A DNA stretch of 34,838 bases from Lentisphaerae bacterium RIFOXYA12_64_32 (GCA_001803235.1 MHBL01000338.1:1-34838), one strand, 5' to 3'. Positions 1-8,583 are shown, counted from the first letter of the stretch. Notes: generated by a model not told the origin, from the sequence alone. A program made the numbers and translations.

Positions 1-4
1 TCCC

Positions 5-22
5 GGCCTCCACGCGGAGGCC
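5..22. repeat. Short perfect hairpin at window edge
   Basis: GGCCTCC and GGAGGCC form a perfect 7-bp stem around the loop ACGC. It lies about 150 bases beyond the stop of folD. There is no clear T-run on either strand, so an intrinsic terminator cannot be claimed. The rest of bases 23-172 shows no gene or other structure that I can support. Confidence 0.35.
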
Positions 23-172
23 CATTTCTCCATGGGGACGTGCTTGCACAGGTCGTTTTTCTTTTCAGGGAAAGCAACAGGGGAGATCGCCCCGCTCGCG
101 CGCCGACCAGAGCATGATCCCGCTGGGGCGTTCTGCCACCCACAGCGCGAAAAGCGACCCGTGCGCAACGGA

Positions 173-1066
173 CTATGCCGTCGCCCTGCCGGCCTGCCGC
201 CGCGCCGCTTCGACCGTATTGAGGAGCAGCATCGTGATCGTCATCGGCCCCACGCCCCCCGGGACCGGCGTGATCAGGCTCGCCTTCTGACTGACCGCGT
301 CAAAATCCACATCCCCCACAAGGCGGAAGCCGGACTTCTTCGACGCGTCCGGCACCCGGTTCACCCCCACATCGATCACCACCGCCCCGTCCCGGATCAT
401 ATCCGCCGTGATCGTACGGGGGCGGCCCGCGGCCGCAATCACAATGTCTGCACGACGGGTGTGAACCGCCAGGTCACGGGTTCCCGTGTGACAGACCGTG
501 ACCGTGGCATTTCCAAGTTCTGACTTCTGTAACAGCAGGTTGGCCAACGGCTTGCCCACGATGTTACTGCGCCCGACAACCACCACCTCGGCCCCGGACA
601 CCTTCACACCGCTGCGACGCAGCATGACGATAACCCCGTGCGGAGTACACGGGAGAAAGGTCTCCTGCCCCAACATCATCCGCCCCACGCTCACGGGGTG
701 GAACCCATCCACGTCCTTCGCGGGGTCGATATCGAACAGGATCTCGGACTCGTCCAGATGCCGAGGCAGCGGCAGTTGCACCAGGATGCCGCTGATCCGC
801 GGGTCACCGTTCATCTTGTGGATCAGCCGCCGCAGTTCCTCCTTGGACGTGGTCGCCGGCAGACGGTTGTCGTCCGAATGAATGCCCAGTTCGGCACAAG
901 CCTTCTCTTTCGCGGTCACGTAGGAACGGGACGCCGGGTCCTCTCCCACCAGGACCACTCCAAGACCAGGGACAATCCCCTTGGCCCGCAATGCCCCGAC
1001 CTGCTCACGCAGTTCACGTCGAACTTCCTCGGCTATCCGCACGCCATCGATCACTTGAGCACTCAT
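173..1066 (-). CDS. folD: Bifunctional methylenetetrahydrofolate dehydrogenase / cyclohydrolase FolD
   Basis: Cytosolic one-carbon enzyme that oxidises 5,10-methylene-THF to methenyl-THF with NAD(P)+ and hydrolyses that to 10-formyl-THF, feeding purine and formyl-Met synthesis. The 297 residues match the usual family length. Visible family motifs are the catalytic Tyr49-x3-Lys53, QLPLP at 97-101, KDVDGF at 117-122, the Rossmann cofactor motif VGRSNIVGKP at 164-173, and PGGVGPMT at 269-276 near the C-terminus. The ATG is preceded by a strong GAGGAGG Shine-Dalgarno sequence. It stands alone, separated from the ExbBD operon by about 500 bases of repeat-rich DNA, and is probably transcribed on its own. 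No key residue is missing. Identity is essentially certain. Confidence 0.97.
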   Translation of the reverse strand: MSAQVIDGVRIAEEVRRELREQVGALRAKGIVPGLGVVLVGEDPASRSYVTAKEKACAELGIHSDDNRLPATTSKEELRRLIHKMNGDPRISGILVQLPLPRHLDESEILFDIDPAKDVDGFHPVSVGRMMLGQETFLPCTPHGVIVMLRRSGVKVSGAEVVVVGRSNIVGKPLANLLLQKSELGNATVTVCHTGTRDLAVHTRRADIVIAAAGRPRTITADMIRDGAVVIDVGVNRVPDASKKSGFRLVGDVDFDAVSQKASLITPVPGGVGPMTITMLLLNTVEAARRQAGRATA

Positions 1067-1165
1067 TGGGCCTCCTCCTCACCCCTTCTGAGCGGCAACG
1101 CCCCAGGGGCTCAATACGCTTAGTTTGAACCTGCGTTTCGGCTTTGTTTCTGCTGGAACAGCCGC

Positions 1166-1186
1166 CCTTTGGCGCTTTGCCAAAGG
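1166..1186. repeat. Perfect 8-bp-stem hairpin
   Basis: CCTTTGGC and GCCAAAGG pair around the loop GCTTT in the folD-exbD gap. No adjacent T-run, so its role is unknown. Confidence 0.4.
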
Positions 1187-1203
1187 CCCTCAGAACGCTG
1201 GGC

Positions 1204-1234
1204 TCTGCCGCGAGCGTACTCGCGAGTCGGCAGA
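1204..1234. repeat. Hairpin with internal palindrome
   Basis: TCTGCCG (1204-1210) pairs with CGGCAGA (1228-1234). The interior contains the 10-bp palindrome ACTCGCGAGT (1218-1227). It is the second hairpin in the folD-exbD gap and there is no T-run. Confidence 0.35.
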
Positions 1235-1262
1235 AGCGCCTTCGTTCGCATTTCCGTTCTAT

Positions 1263-1421
1263 GGGTCACCACGAAGCGCACGAAGTTCACGAAGGTGAAA
1301 TGCAGCCAGGCTGGATTGCGGACGTCGCATTGCCCCTGGCCCAATCGGCACCGGCCTCAGCCATCCTCGTTCCCGTCGTCTTCCGCCTTCTTCGCGCCCT
1401 TCGCGTCCTTCGTGGTGACCC
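1263..1421. repeat. Inverted repeat with 9-nt periodic CACGAAG arms
   Basis: The left arm (1263-1295) begins GGGTCACCACGAAG and continues as 9-nt units CACGAAGCG, CACGAAGTT, CACGAAGG. The right arm (about 1387-1421) is its inverted relative: read on the minus strand it also begins GGGTCACCACGAAG and continues with the units CGCGAAGGG and CGCGAAGAA. About 90 bases of unremarkable sequence separate the arms. I recall similar CACGAAG-type runs as dispersed repeats in environmental genomes, but that is memory and not a search. No clean target duplication is visible. The remainder of the gap (1422-1574) holds nothing I recognise. Confidence 0.6.
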
Positions 1422-1574
1422 TGTCCGTTGTCTCGTGGTTGCGAACGAAGGATAGACCGCTTTAGGCAGGAAGCGACAGGATAGGAAGATGGCTGCTTCG
1501 GAGAGGAGCCGGGGGCACCCAGCCAGGACGTGTCAGCCTGCATCCCCCAAGAAACCGTACTGCCAACGCGTCCC

Positions 1575-1976
1575 TTACTTCAACGTCATGATGTTCAACT
1601 TCTTGAAGCCGACGCCCTTGCACAGGTCGAGAATCGCGACCAGTTCGGAGGTCTTCGCCATGACGTTCGTCTTGATGATCACCGTCTGGTCAGGGTCCAA
1701 CTTCGCCAAGTACGCCAGCGTGTCCTGAATCATGTCCACCGATCGCGGCACCCCCTGCAACAGGACCTGTCCGGGATGCACTTCGATCTCCAGCAGTTGC
1801 GGCTTCTTCTGCGGCTGAACGGCGTCCTTGTCGGGCGACGGCAGGTTGACCGCCAAGTGCGCTTCCGGGGTCTCGTCCTTCTGCGTGATGATGAAGTAGA
1901 TCAGAAGCTGGAACACCACGTCGATCATCGCCGACATCGGACATTCCAGTGCTTCAACTTCCTTGATCCTGCCCAT
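1575..1976 (-). CDS. ExbD/TolR-family biopolymer transport protein (second copy)
   Basis: A 133-residue inner-membrane protein with the classic ExbD layout: a short cytoplasmic N-terminus, one transmembrane helix (about 14-32) carrying the conserved proton-path aspartate Asp19 in SAMIDVVFQLL, then a periplasmic domain of about 95 residues. Family members couple proton flow through ExbB/TolQ to work in the periplasm. It is the last gene of the five-gene minus-strand operon, 98 bases after another exbD. The two paralogs differ widely in the periplasmic domain, suggesting different partners rather than recent duplication. The ATG is preceded by GGAGAC. Whether it serves a TonB-, Tol- or motility-type system cannot be told from sequence alone. 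Confidence 0.9.
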   Translation of the reverse strand: MGRIKEVEALECPMSAMIDVVFQLLIYFIITQKDETPEAHLAVNLPSPDKDAVQPQKKPQLLEIEVHPGQVLLQGVPRSVDMIQDTLAYLAKLDPDQTVIIKTNVMAKTSELVAILDLCKGVGFKKLNIMTLK

Positions 1977-2074
1977 GTCGTGTCTCCATGGATGGAAAGC
2001 TCGTCACACCCCGTCACGCACTCACCTGCCGTGCCGCAGTCCCAAGTGCCTCTGCCAGACGCCGGGGTGCAATG

Positions 2075-2488
2075 TCACTGCACCGCTTCCGCGGATATTC
2101 GCACTCGATACAGACCCGCCTTGCCAATCGTCTGCAAGACACGATCAACTTCGTTGAATAACGTGGTTGCGTCACTGCGGATCACAACGGGAATGTCATT
2201 GCCGTACTTCGCAACACTCGCCATCAGGATCTGCTGCAACTGCTGCGACGTCAGGGGAATCAACTGGATGTTCACCTGTCCGTTCGGACGCACATTGATG
2301 ATCACCGTGCGCGGATCACGCTTCTCGACCGCCGGGCTGTTCTTCGACTGGGCAAGACGGATGGTTTCATCCATGATGTCCTTGTCTTGGGCCGCGGTGA
2401 CAACAAAGAAGATGATCAACTGGAATACGACGTCAATCAAGGCGGAAACTGGCGTCTGAAGCGATTCTGTTTGTCTGATCTTGGCCAT
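2075..2488 (-). CDS. ExbD/TolR-family biopolymer transport protein (first copy)
   Basis: A 137-residue ExbD/TolR family protein. The N-terminal cytoplasmic segment is followed by a single membrane helix (about 13-31) with Asp19 in SALIDVVFQLI, equivalent to the essential ExbD/TolR aspartate, and a periplasmic domain from about residue 35. A Shine-Dalgarno GGAGGG lies 5 bases before the ATG. It starts 25 bases after the stop of the ExbB-like gene, so the two are almost certainly co-translated and form one proton-driven motor. The following exbD paralog completes a one-channel, two-ExbD set, the composition seen in AglRQS of Myxococcus. Confidence 0.92.
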   Translation of the reverse strand: MAKIRQTESLQTPVSALIDVVFQLIIFFVVTAAQDKDIMDETIRLAQSKNSPAVEKRDPRTVIINVRPNGQVNIQLIPLTSQQLQQILMASVAKYGNDIPVVIRSDATTLFNEVDRVLQTIGKAGLYRVRISAEAVQ

Positions 2489-2513
2489 GGTTACCCTCCG
2501 AGGGTCCGAAGCA

Positions 2514-3308
2514 CTACTCCTCCTGCTCGACCTCGGCGTTCCGCAATACCTTGATCAGGTCCAGAACGGTGGCCTCGCTCTCCAGGATCAGCCGCACGGC
2601 GTAATTCTTCAGCAGTGTGTAGCCCAGCAGGCACGGCACCGCAATCATCAGGCCGAATACCGTGGTATACAACGCCGTCGAAATGGCAACCGCCAGCAGC
2701 TGCGATTTGGCGGCGCCGGTGGCGGAGGCCAGTGTGGCAAACGCCAGCACCATGCCTACGACCGTGCCCAGCAGCCCCAGCATCGGCGCGATCTGGCCGC
2801 ACAGGTTCAAGTAGTTCACGCGCTGCATCAACTTCTCGGTCTCCATCCCCGCGCACGACCCCACCGCTTCCTGGATGACCTCGTATCCTTCCGAAACATT
2901 GGCGAACCCGCCCATGAGGATGCGGGCCAGGGGGCTGGGGTTCACTTCACAGGCTTCCAACGCCGCGCCCAAGTCGCCGTGCGACAGGGCCTCGCGCACA
3001 CCCTCGACCAGTTGCGGCGGGATCAATTTGTCACGCCGGATGGCCAGAATGCAGTCGATCAGGAACCACACCGCCGCGAACGAGCAGGCGAAAATCATGA
3101 TCCAACAGACCAGATTCGCCACGCCGCACCCAAAGACGACCTGATAGAACGTCGCCCCTTGCACTGCGGGGGCCGCCGCTTCGGCACCGCCCGCCTCGCC
3201 GCCGGCAGCAGGCGCCGCCTGGGCATAGAGGTTCCCCGCACCGCCGGCCGCCGTCAGCAAACCTGTGAGAGCTAGCGTCGCCCACCCGAATCTGCCTTTT
3301 CCACTCAT
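2514..3308 (-). CDS. MotA/TolQ/ExbB proton-channel family protein with signal peptide
   Basis: Inner-membrane channel subunit of an ExbB/TolQ-type proton motor. I start it at the ATG at 3308, where the protein opens with an apparent signal peptide (about 1-30, hydrophobic ATLALTGLLTAAGG, then Ala-Gln) preceded by AGGAAAGGA. A longer frame reaches 3374 but has a cysteine-rich, unlikely N-terminus. A low-complexity Gly/Ala stretch (31-50) precedes three membrane helices at about 62-90, 172-195 and 203-233. The helix-2 motif APMLGLLGTVVGM (174-186) is typical. In helix 3, at the position of E. coli ExbB Glu176, this protein appears to carry Thr in AISTALYTTVFGL. That substitution is my alignment by eye. 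It lies between the small TPR gene and the two exbD genes in one operon. Confidence 0.9.
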   Translation of the reverse strand: MSGKGRFGWATLALTGLLTAAGGAGNLYAQAAPAAGGEAGGAEAAAPAVQGATFYQVVFGCGVANLVCWIMIFACSFAAVWFLIDCILAIRRDKLIPPQLVEGVREALSHGDLGAALEACEVNPSPLARILMGGFANVSEGYEVIQEAVGSCAGMETEKLMQRVNYLNLCGQIAPMLGLLGTVVGMVLAFATLASATGAAKSQLLAVAISTALYTTVFGLMIAVPCLLGYTLLKNYAVRLILESEATVLDLIKVLRNAEVEQEE

Positions 3309-3370
3309 GGTTGCCGTCCTTTCCTGCTCCATTCTTATGACGTTGCCACAACAACAGTTTTTAAGACGCT

Positions 3371-4129
3371 TCACTTGCCACTGCCCAAATCCATCTTCTC
3401 AAACTCCTGCCACCGCGGATCATTCATTTCCTTCAAGAGAGCAACCACTTGCTTCTTCGCCTCTTCCCGCTCCGGATCCGCCGGACCGGACGGGAACAGA
3501 AGCACCGTCTTCAGGTAATCTAGCACCGCCTCTTTCTTCCGGCCTTCGTTCGCGTTCAGACGAGCACGGGCATTGAAGGCAAACGCCGCCATGTCGTCAT
3601 CGGCGGACTTAATCATTCGCTCCAGCATCGGCTTGGCCTCGCTGGCCAGATTTAACCCCAGAAGGGCGAAAACCATCCCCTTGACCAACTCGACCTCATG
3701 AGTGGACACAACACGCATCCCGCGCTCAAACGTCTCCTTGGCCTGCGCAAACTGCTTGCGCTCGACCTGAACGCTCCCCTCCAGGTAGCAAATGTGATCG
3801 CCCCAGCCGAGAAACTTGTACTTCTCGAACGCCGGCCCCGCCCCACTCAACACGTCATCGAATTTCCCGCTCGCGAACGCCTGCTCCAGCGCCACCACTT
3901 CCTTGGGCTTGGGAATCATGGCGTACTTGTACTGCCCCTTTTTCACCGGCATCTTGACCTGGCCGCTCTTGTCCGTCTGCAAGAGCAAGTCGCCTGCCGC
4001 ATTCGCGGCAATCGCCACCGCAGGCACCTTGGTGCCGTCCTTTTTGATGACGTAACAGTCCTGACCGGACGCCGCGGCCATCCCGAGGACAAAGACCAAG
4101 GCTGACAACCATCCCGAGTGCTTGTTCAT
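3371..4129 (-). CDS. Secreted TPR-containing protein of the ExbBD operon
   Basis: A 252-residue protein with a clear N-terminal signal peptide (about 1-22, hydrophobic core ALVFVLGMAAA). Residues 23-75 look like a small beta-rich domain (CYVIKKDGTKVPAVAI, then LLLQTDKSGQVKMPVKKGQ). From about 80 onward it is helical, with TPR-like repeats around 115-150 (YLEGSVQVERKQFAQAKETF) and 155-215. It is probably periplasmic or outer-membrane associated. It sits between the giant TPR protein and the ExbB channel with short gaps (53 and 62 bases), so a structural or adaptor role for the motor is the simplest reading. No enzyme motif is visible and I do not recognise a named family. Confidence 0.8.
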   Translation of the reverse strand: MNKHSGWLSALVFVLGMAAASGQDCYVIKKDGTKVPAVAIAANAAGDLLLQTDKSGQVKMPVKKGQYKYAMIPKPKEVVALEQAFASGKFDDVLSGAGPAFEKYKFLGWGDHICYLEGSVQVERKQFAQAKETFERGMRVVSTHEVELVKGMVFALLGLNLASEAKPMLERMIKSADDDMAAFAFNARARLNANEGRKKEAVLDYLKTVLLFPSGPADPEREEAKKQVVALLKEMNDPRWQEFEKMDLGSGK

Positions 4130-4182
4130 GGCTCTCTATCCTTTCGCTGGTACGTGCGGTGTCCACAGCCCGCTACGTTTGG

Positions 4183-7100
4183 CTACTTCTGGGTCTTCTC
4201 CGCCGGCTTCGCCCCGCCCTGTCCCGCGTCCGCACCGGGCGCGGTTGGCGCATCCGGCGTGAACTCCGCGGGCGGCAGCTTGCCGATGTCCGCGCTGTAC
4301 TTGCCGGCAGGGAACTTCTGCCGGTACAGCTTGATCATCTCATCCCGTTCTTTATCCATTCCCAGCCGCGCATGGATCCGGGCGGCCTGATAGATAGCCT
4401 CCTCGATCCACGGCTTGTTTTCCGGAACGTTGATGTCGGCACAGCGTACCACCAGCAGATACCGAGCGAGGGCCAGAGACAGTTTCTCCTTCAGCTTGTC
4501 CTTGTCGCCTTTCTGCGCCTCCACCTCGCCTTGGCGGACCAGTACCGCACCTTGGCAGCAGCTCGCCTTGTTCTGTTGCCCGGGCGATCGAGCGTAGGTG
4601 AGCACCTCGGCCAAGTCCGCTAAAGCTCCCTCGAAATCCGGCGGCGACAGGTGCTGCTTGCACCCGGCCATTTGGAACTTGCAGTCGAAGAAGTAGCCAG
4701 ACGAGGGCCGCTCGTCCAAGAGCTTCTTGTAGAGCGACAGCGCGGTGGTGTAGTCTTCCAGCCGGAAGCACGCCTCGGCGGCACGGAACAGGGTCGGTTC
4801 CCGGGCCTTGTCTTTCAGCGTGGCGTAGTCCCTGTGGTTCTGATCCTCGCTGCGCGCCAGCAGAATCTTGCTCGCATCGAAGGAAACCTTGGGATAATTG
4901 AGGTCCAGCATCTTCTCCGAGATGTAGGCCAGGTTCCCGGTATCAATGTCGCCGCCCTTGTCGAGCAACTCTTCGAGCGTCTCGGCCGCCTTCGCGCCTT
5001 GATTGTTCCCCACGTACGCCTGCCCCAGGCTGAACAGGGCCCGACGGCCCGCCTCCGCCTTGGGGAACTTGGTGATCAGTTCGGCCAAGACCGTTTGCGC
5101 TTTGTCGTTCTCCTTGAACTCTAAATAAACAGCCCCCAACCGCGCCATATTGTCAGGTGTTTGCTTGGACTGCGGGTAGACCGTGAGGAACTTCGTGAAC
5201 TGCGTTGCAGCCTTGCGCTTCCAGCCGTCGAACACGTCCTGAACCGGCTTCCGCGCCTGCTCGACCGCCTTGACCTGCTCCTCGGCTTCGGCAATGCGCT
5301 GCCGTGCCAGGGCCATATCCTCCTTGGCCGCCGTCTGCGTCGACACCGCCTTGGCAATCCGCTTCTCCATGACGTCCCGGAACCCCGCCAAGGCCTCGCC
5401 CATCAACGTCTTCATCTTCTCCTCTGCCTGCGCCTTCGTGTCCGCGGCGGCGATCGACAACGACAGCGACTCCTGCTGGTTGCGCTCCAGCATCTTTGCG
5501 GACGCCATCAACCGGGCCTGCAGCCAGTCGGCGTCCTTCTCCAAAAAGACTTTCTCGCGTTCAAGCTTGCGCAGCCTCTCGTCATCCTGCTGGATCTGCG
5601 TGGTCAGTTGCGCCACTTCTGTCGTAAGCTCGGCCCGCCTCTTCTCCTCTTCGGGTTTCGTCGCTTCCTCAAGCGCCGTATGAGCGTCGCGCACCTTCTT
5701 CTCCACTTCCTCGACCGCCGCCTCGGCTTTCTTGAGTTGGGCTGGCGTCACCTTCTTGCGCACCTCGGCATCCGCACTGTCCGCCATCTCCTGGAACTTC
5801 TCCCTCTCGGCACGAACGGTCCGCGCCTCCTCCTCCGCCTGGTCCACCCCCTGCCGCGCCCCCTGCAGGCGCGTTGTCAACTTCTCCAATTGCCCCGCCG
5901 ATGTGTCTTTCTTCCCCTTTGTTTCGTCCAGCCTTTTCTTCGTTTCCGTCAACTCTTGCTGGACGGCCTCCAAGCGCGTTCCATTGGTCGTCTTCAGCTT
6001 CTTTACATCTTCGCGCTCCATCTCGTACTGGAGTCTCTCACCGCTGAGGCGATCCTTGGCCCCCTTCGCCCACGCCTCTTTGATCCGTTTCGCCTCGTCA
6101 GCCGCGTTCGACTCAGCCTGTTTCTTCTCCTCCGCGCTCATGCCGGCGGTCTTCTCTTTGCGTTCATCCGCCAACCTCTTCGCTTCCGCTTCCGCATCCT
6201 GCCCGGACGCGGCAAACAGCTTCTCCATCTCCGCAAAGTCCTTCTTGGCGATCTCGACGTCCGCCTCCGCCTGCTTCTGCGTCCCCTCCGCCTCGGCCAA
6301 CACCGCCTGCGCCTGATTCACCAGCATCTGTGCCTTGTTCGTCTGGTCGTTGAACTCGCTCAACTTGGCACGGTACTTCTCGCCAGTCAGGTCATACGAC
6401 CAAGCAAGGTAGCTGAGCGTGTCCTCCTTGATCCGCTTGGCGACCTCCGTGTCCACCTTGAAATTCCCCTTGTTCTCCGGTTCCAGCCATGTCAGAAGCT
6501 CGCCGAACTGGTCCACGGCGTCGGCCGGCGTGTCGCCCGTCATGATCGTTGCGGCTGCACGGAACTTTGCCTGCAGGCGATCGTCGCTGTTCTCCGGGTT
6601 GGACTCTGCCTCACAGTAACGCAGGAACACATCCACCGACTCCTTCGGCTGGTTCACCGCGTCATAGACCCAACCCAGCTTGTACAGCGCCCGCACCCCC
6701 TTCTCGAAGGCACTGAACTTTTCCACCAATCTCACGTACGGCGGGATGGCCCTCTGGTAGGCTTCTCGCGCCTGGGCCTTGACCTGCTCCTTCTCCTTGC
6801 CGTCCGGCATGCTGTTCGTCGACCGCGCAATGTCGGCCGCCTGCTTGTAGTAGGTCTCGGCCACCATAAACGCAATGTCGGCCGCCTTGGGGTGCGTCGG
6901 CGCCAGATCGACAAACCGATTCAAGAGGGCAATGGCTTGGGCCTCGTACAGAGCCGCCCTCTTCTCGTCCTTCTGGCCGCGCGCCTTCTGGTACGCCAAG
7001 ACGCCCAGTTTCAACAACGCGTCCGGTGTCTCCTCCGCCTTGGGGAACACGTCGGCCAGATACGAGCAGATCGCCTCGCCTTCCAGAAACCGTTCAGTGT

Positions 7101-8385
7101 TGGCGTAGCACACCACCAGCCACACCGCCAGTTCCGGGAAATTGCTGGCGCGGCGCGAGCCCGAAGCGCGAGCCCCTTGCTCAAGGGCCGGAATGGCCTG
7201 CGCGTAATTGCCGGCAGCCATCAGCGGCGCTACCTTTTCTTTGGCAATCTCGATGCCGCTGCCACCGCCACCGGGCAACTCCTTGATCTTAGCCCCAAAC
7301 TGCTTCTCGAGCAGACTCTGACACTTGGTGTACTCCAACGCCGACTTGATCTTGTAGGATGACTTGCTGTACTCATCGACACACAGGTAGAACCTCTTGG
7401 CCGCTTCCAGCAAGAGCGCTTTCGCGTCATCCTTCTTCCCGGCCGTGAACGCCTTCAACGCCTTCGCTTTCAAGGCTTTTCCATAGTAATAGAGCGACGA
7501 CGCAATGGGCGACGCGTCCCTGGCCTTGGGGCCGTTCTCCGCGACCATGGCATCTTCAACCCGCACCATCAGCGGCTCGCCCGTCTTCAGCACTTGAATC
7601 GCCTTGTCCTCCTGGCCGAGCAGAATGTACGCCCGAGCGCTCTCGGGGAATGACGCCGCGGCCACGCCGTCCAAAGCCTCCCACGGGAGTTTTTCCAGCG
7701 TTTTCAGCGTAGCCTCGATCGATTTGGTGTCCACCGGGTCCTGCTTCGAGAACTTCTCCTCCTCGGCGTTCAACAGCGCCTGAACCTTCATGAACGCCAT
7801 CTGCCGGTCACTCGTCCCCTCCCCGTCCCCCTCGATCTTGGCCAGCAACTCAATGGCCTTCTGTGCCTCCGTGCCCTTCCCTTGATCCTCTAATGCCCGC
7901 GCGTAGTTGCGCACACAGCGGGTGAACTCCTCAATGTCTTCCGGGTTCTGGCTGGCTGGCGCTGGATTCTTCGAAAAGTATTCGCCGTAAGCCTTCTCCG
8001 CCGCGGCATAGTCCTTGCGCCGGAATGCCATTTCCCCCACCAACAGCCGGGACTGGGAAAAGGCCGGACTCTTGGCGTCAATCTGGGCTATCGCTTCCTC
8101 TGCCTGCTGGCGCTTCCCGGCGCCGAACAGCGAGCGCGCCTTCTCGATCAGGATCAGGTCCTTCTTGTCCGGGTACTTCTTCAGCATCAGGTCGATCTGC
8201 AGCGCGGCGTAGTCGTACATCTGAATGCTGTTCAGCGCCCGCAGCAGCCGCAGATCGAAGTTTGCCTCGTCGATCGCCCGGGCAAGAGGCCCCGACAGCC
8301 ACGCGACCGTGACCAGCACCGCCAGAAGCCGACAACCCAAGCCCGGCAGGCTGGAAGACAGTGGATGTGGAGTTCTGGCAGTCAT
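4183..8385 (-). CDS. Giant secreted TPR / coiled-coil protein
   Basis: A 1400-residue protein and first gene of the ExbBD operon. The frame is open up to 8700, but that stretch runs through the tRNA-Pro gene. The ATG at 8385 has AAGAAGGG upstream and opens a signal peptide (about 1-37, core LLAVLVTVAWL). Residues 40-670 are TPR-like helical hairpins (KDYAAAEKAYGEYF at 124-137, for example). About 675-1050 is a long, highly charged coiled coil rich in Glu, Lys, Ala and Gln. About 1055-1365 returns to TPR repeats (FTKFLTVYPQSKQTPDNMAR at 1063-1082 resembles YbgF/CpoB-type repeats). The tail (1366-1400) is Pro/Ala-rich. The layout suggests a periplasm-spanning scaffold. Direct coupling to the ExbBD channel is inferred from the operon only. 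No catalytic motif was seen. Confidence 0.9.
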   Translation of the reverse strand: MTARTPHPLSSSLPGLGCRLLAVLVTVAWLSGPLARAIDEANFDLRLLRALNSIQMYDYAALQIDLMLKKYPDKKDLILIEKARSLFGAGKRQQAEEAIAQIDAKSPAFSQSRLLVGEMAFRRKDYAAAEKAYGEYFSKNPAPASQNPEDIEEFTRCVRNYARALEDQGKGTEAQKAIELLAKIEGDGEGTSDRQMAFMKVQALLNAEEEKFSKQDPVDTKSIEATLKTLEKLPWEALDGVAAASFPESARAYILLGQEDKAIQVLKTGEPLMVRVEDAMVAENGPKARDASPIASSLYYYGKALKAKALKAFTAGKKDDAKALLLEAAKRFYLCVDEYSKSSYKIKSALEYTKCQSLLEKQFGAKIKELPGGGGSGIEIAKEKVAPLMAAGNYAQAIPALEQGARASGSRRASNFPELAVWLVVCYANTERFLEGEAICSYLADVFPKAEETPDALLKLGVLAYQKARGQKDEKRAALYEAQAIALLNRFVDLAPTHPKAADIAFMVAETYYKQAADIARSTNSMPDGKEKEQVKAQAREAYQRAIPPYVRLVEKFSAFEKGVRALYKLGWVYDAVNQPKESVDVFLRYCEAESNPENSDDRLQAKFRAAATIMTGDTPADAVDQFGELLTWLEPENKGNFKVDTEVAKRIKEDTLSYLAWSYDLTGEKYRAKLSEFNDQTNKAQMLVNQAQAVLAEAEGTQKQAEADVEIAKKDFAEMEKLFAASGQDAEAEAKRLADERKEKTAGMSAEEKKQAESNAADEAKRIKEAWAKGAKDRLSGERLQYEMEREDVKKLKTTNGTRLEAVQQELTETKKRLDETKGKKDTSAGQLEKLTTRLQGARQGVDQAEEEARTVRAEREKFQEMADSADAEVRKKVTPAQLKKAEAAVEEVEKKVRDAHTALEEATKPEEEKRRAELTTEVAQLTTQIQQDDERLRKLEREKVFLEKDADWLQARLMASAKMLERNQQESLSLSIAAADTKAQAEEKMKTLMGEALAGFRDVMEKRIAKAVSTQTAAKEDMALARQRIAEAEEQVKAVEQARKPVQDVFDGWKRKAATQFTKFLTVYPQSKQTPDNMARLGAVYLEFKENDKAQTVLAELITKFPKAEAGRRALFSLGQAYVGNNQGAKAAETLEELLDKGGDIDTGNLAYISEKMLDLNYPKVSFDASKILLARSEDQNHRDYATLKDKAREPTLFRAAEACFRLEDYTTALSLYKKLLDERPSSGYFFDCKFQMAGCKQHLSPPDFEGALADLAEVLTYARSPGQQNKASCCQGAVLVRQGEVEAQKGDKDKLKEKLSLALARYLLVVRCADINVPENKPWIEEAIYQAARIHARLGMDKERDEMIKLYRQKFPAGKYSADIGKLPPAEFTPDAPTAPGADAGQGGAKPAEKTQK

Positions 8386-8459
8386 CCCGTTAGCCCTTCT
8401 TGTCCCCGCTCGTGTCGGATTCTGCCGCAGGCCTGCACACCGGCGCCGGCGGCGACGGG

Positions 8460-8494
8460 GGGGTCTGCCTCTTGCCTCTGTGGCAACAGACCCC
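8460..8494. repeat. Hairpin downstream of tRNA-Pro
   Basis: GGGGTCTG (8460-8467) pairs with CAGACCCC (8487-8494), with an inner GCC/GGC-type stem. It lies 11 bases beyond the 3' end of the tRNA in its direction of transcription, so it may stop or protect the tRNA transcript. There is no T-run, so a standard intrinsic terminator is not supported. Confidence 0.4.
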
Positions 8495-8504
8495 GATGAT
8501 GAGA

Positions 8505-8583
<79 letters not shown>

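Noticed and set aside
32..523. Plus-strand frame overlapping the 3' end of folD
   Set aside because: It is antisense to a certain gene, Arg/His/Pro-rich and without domains.
5161..7362. A 733-codon plus-strand reading frame opposite the giant TPR/coiled-coil gene
   Set aside because: It is Leu/Arg-rich and low in complexity, as expected of the complement of a Glu/Lys/Ala-rich coiled coil in GC-rich DNA. It has no recognisable domain.
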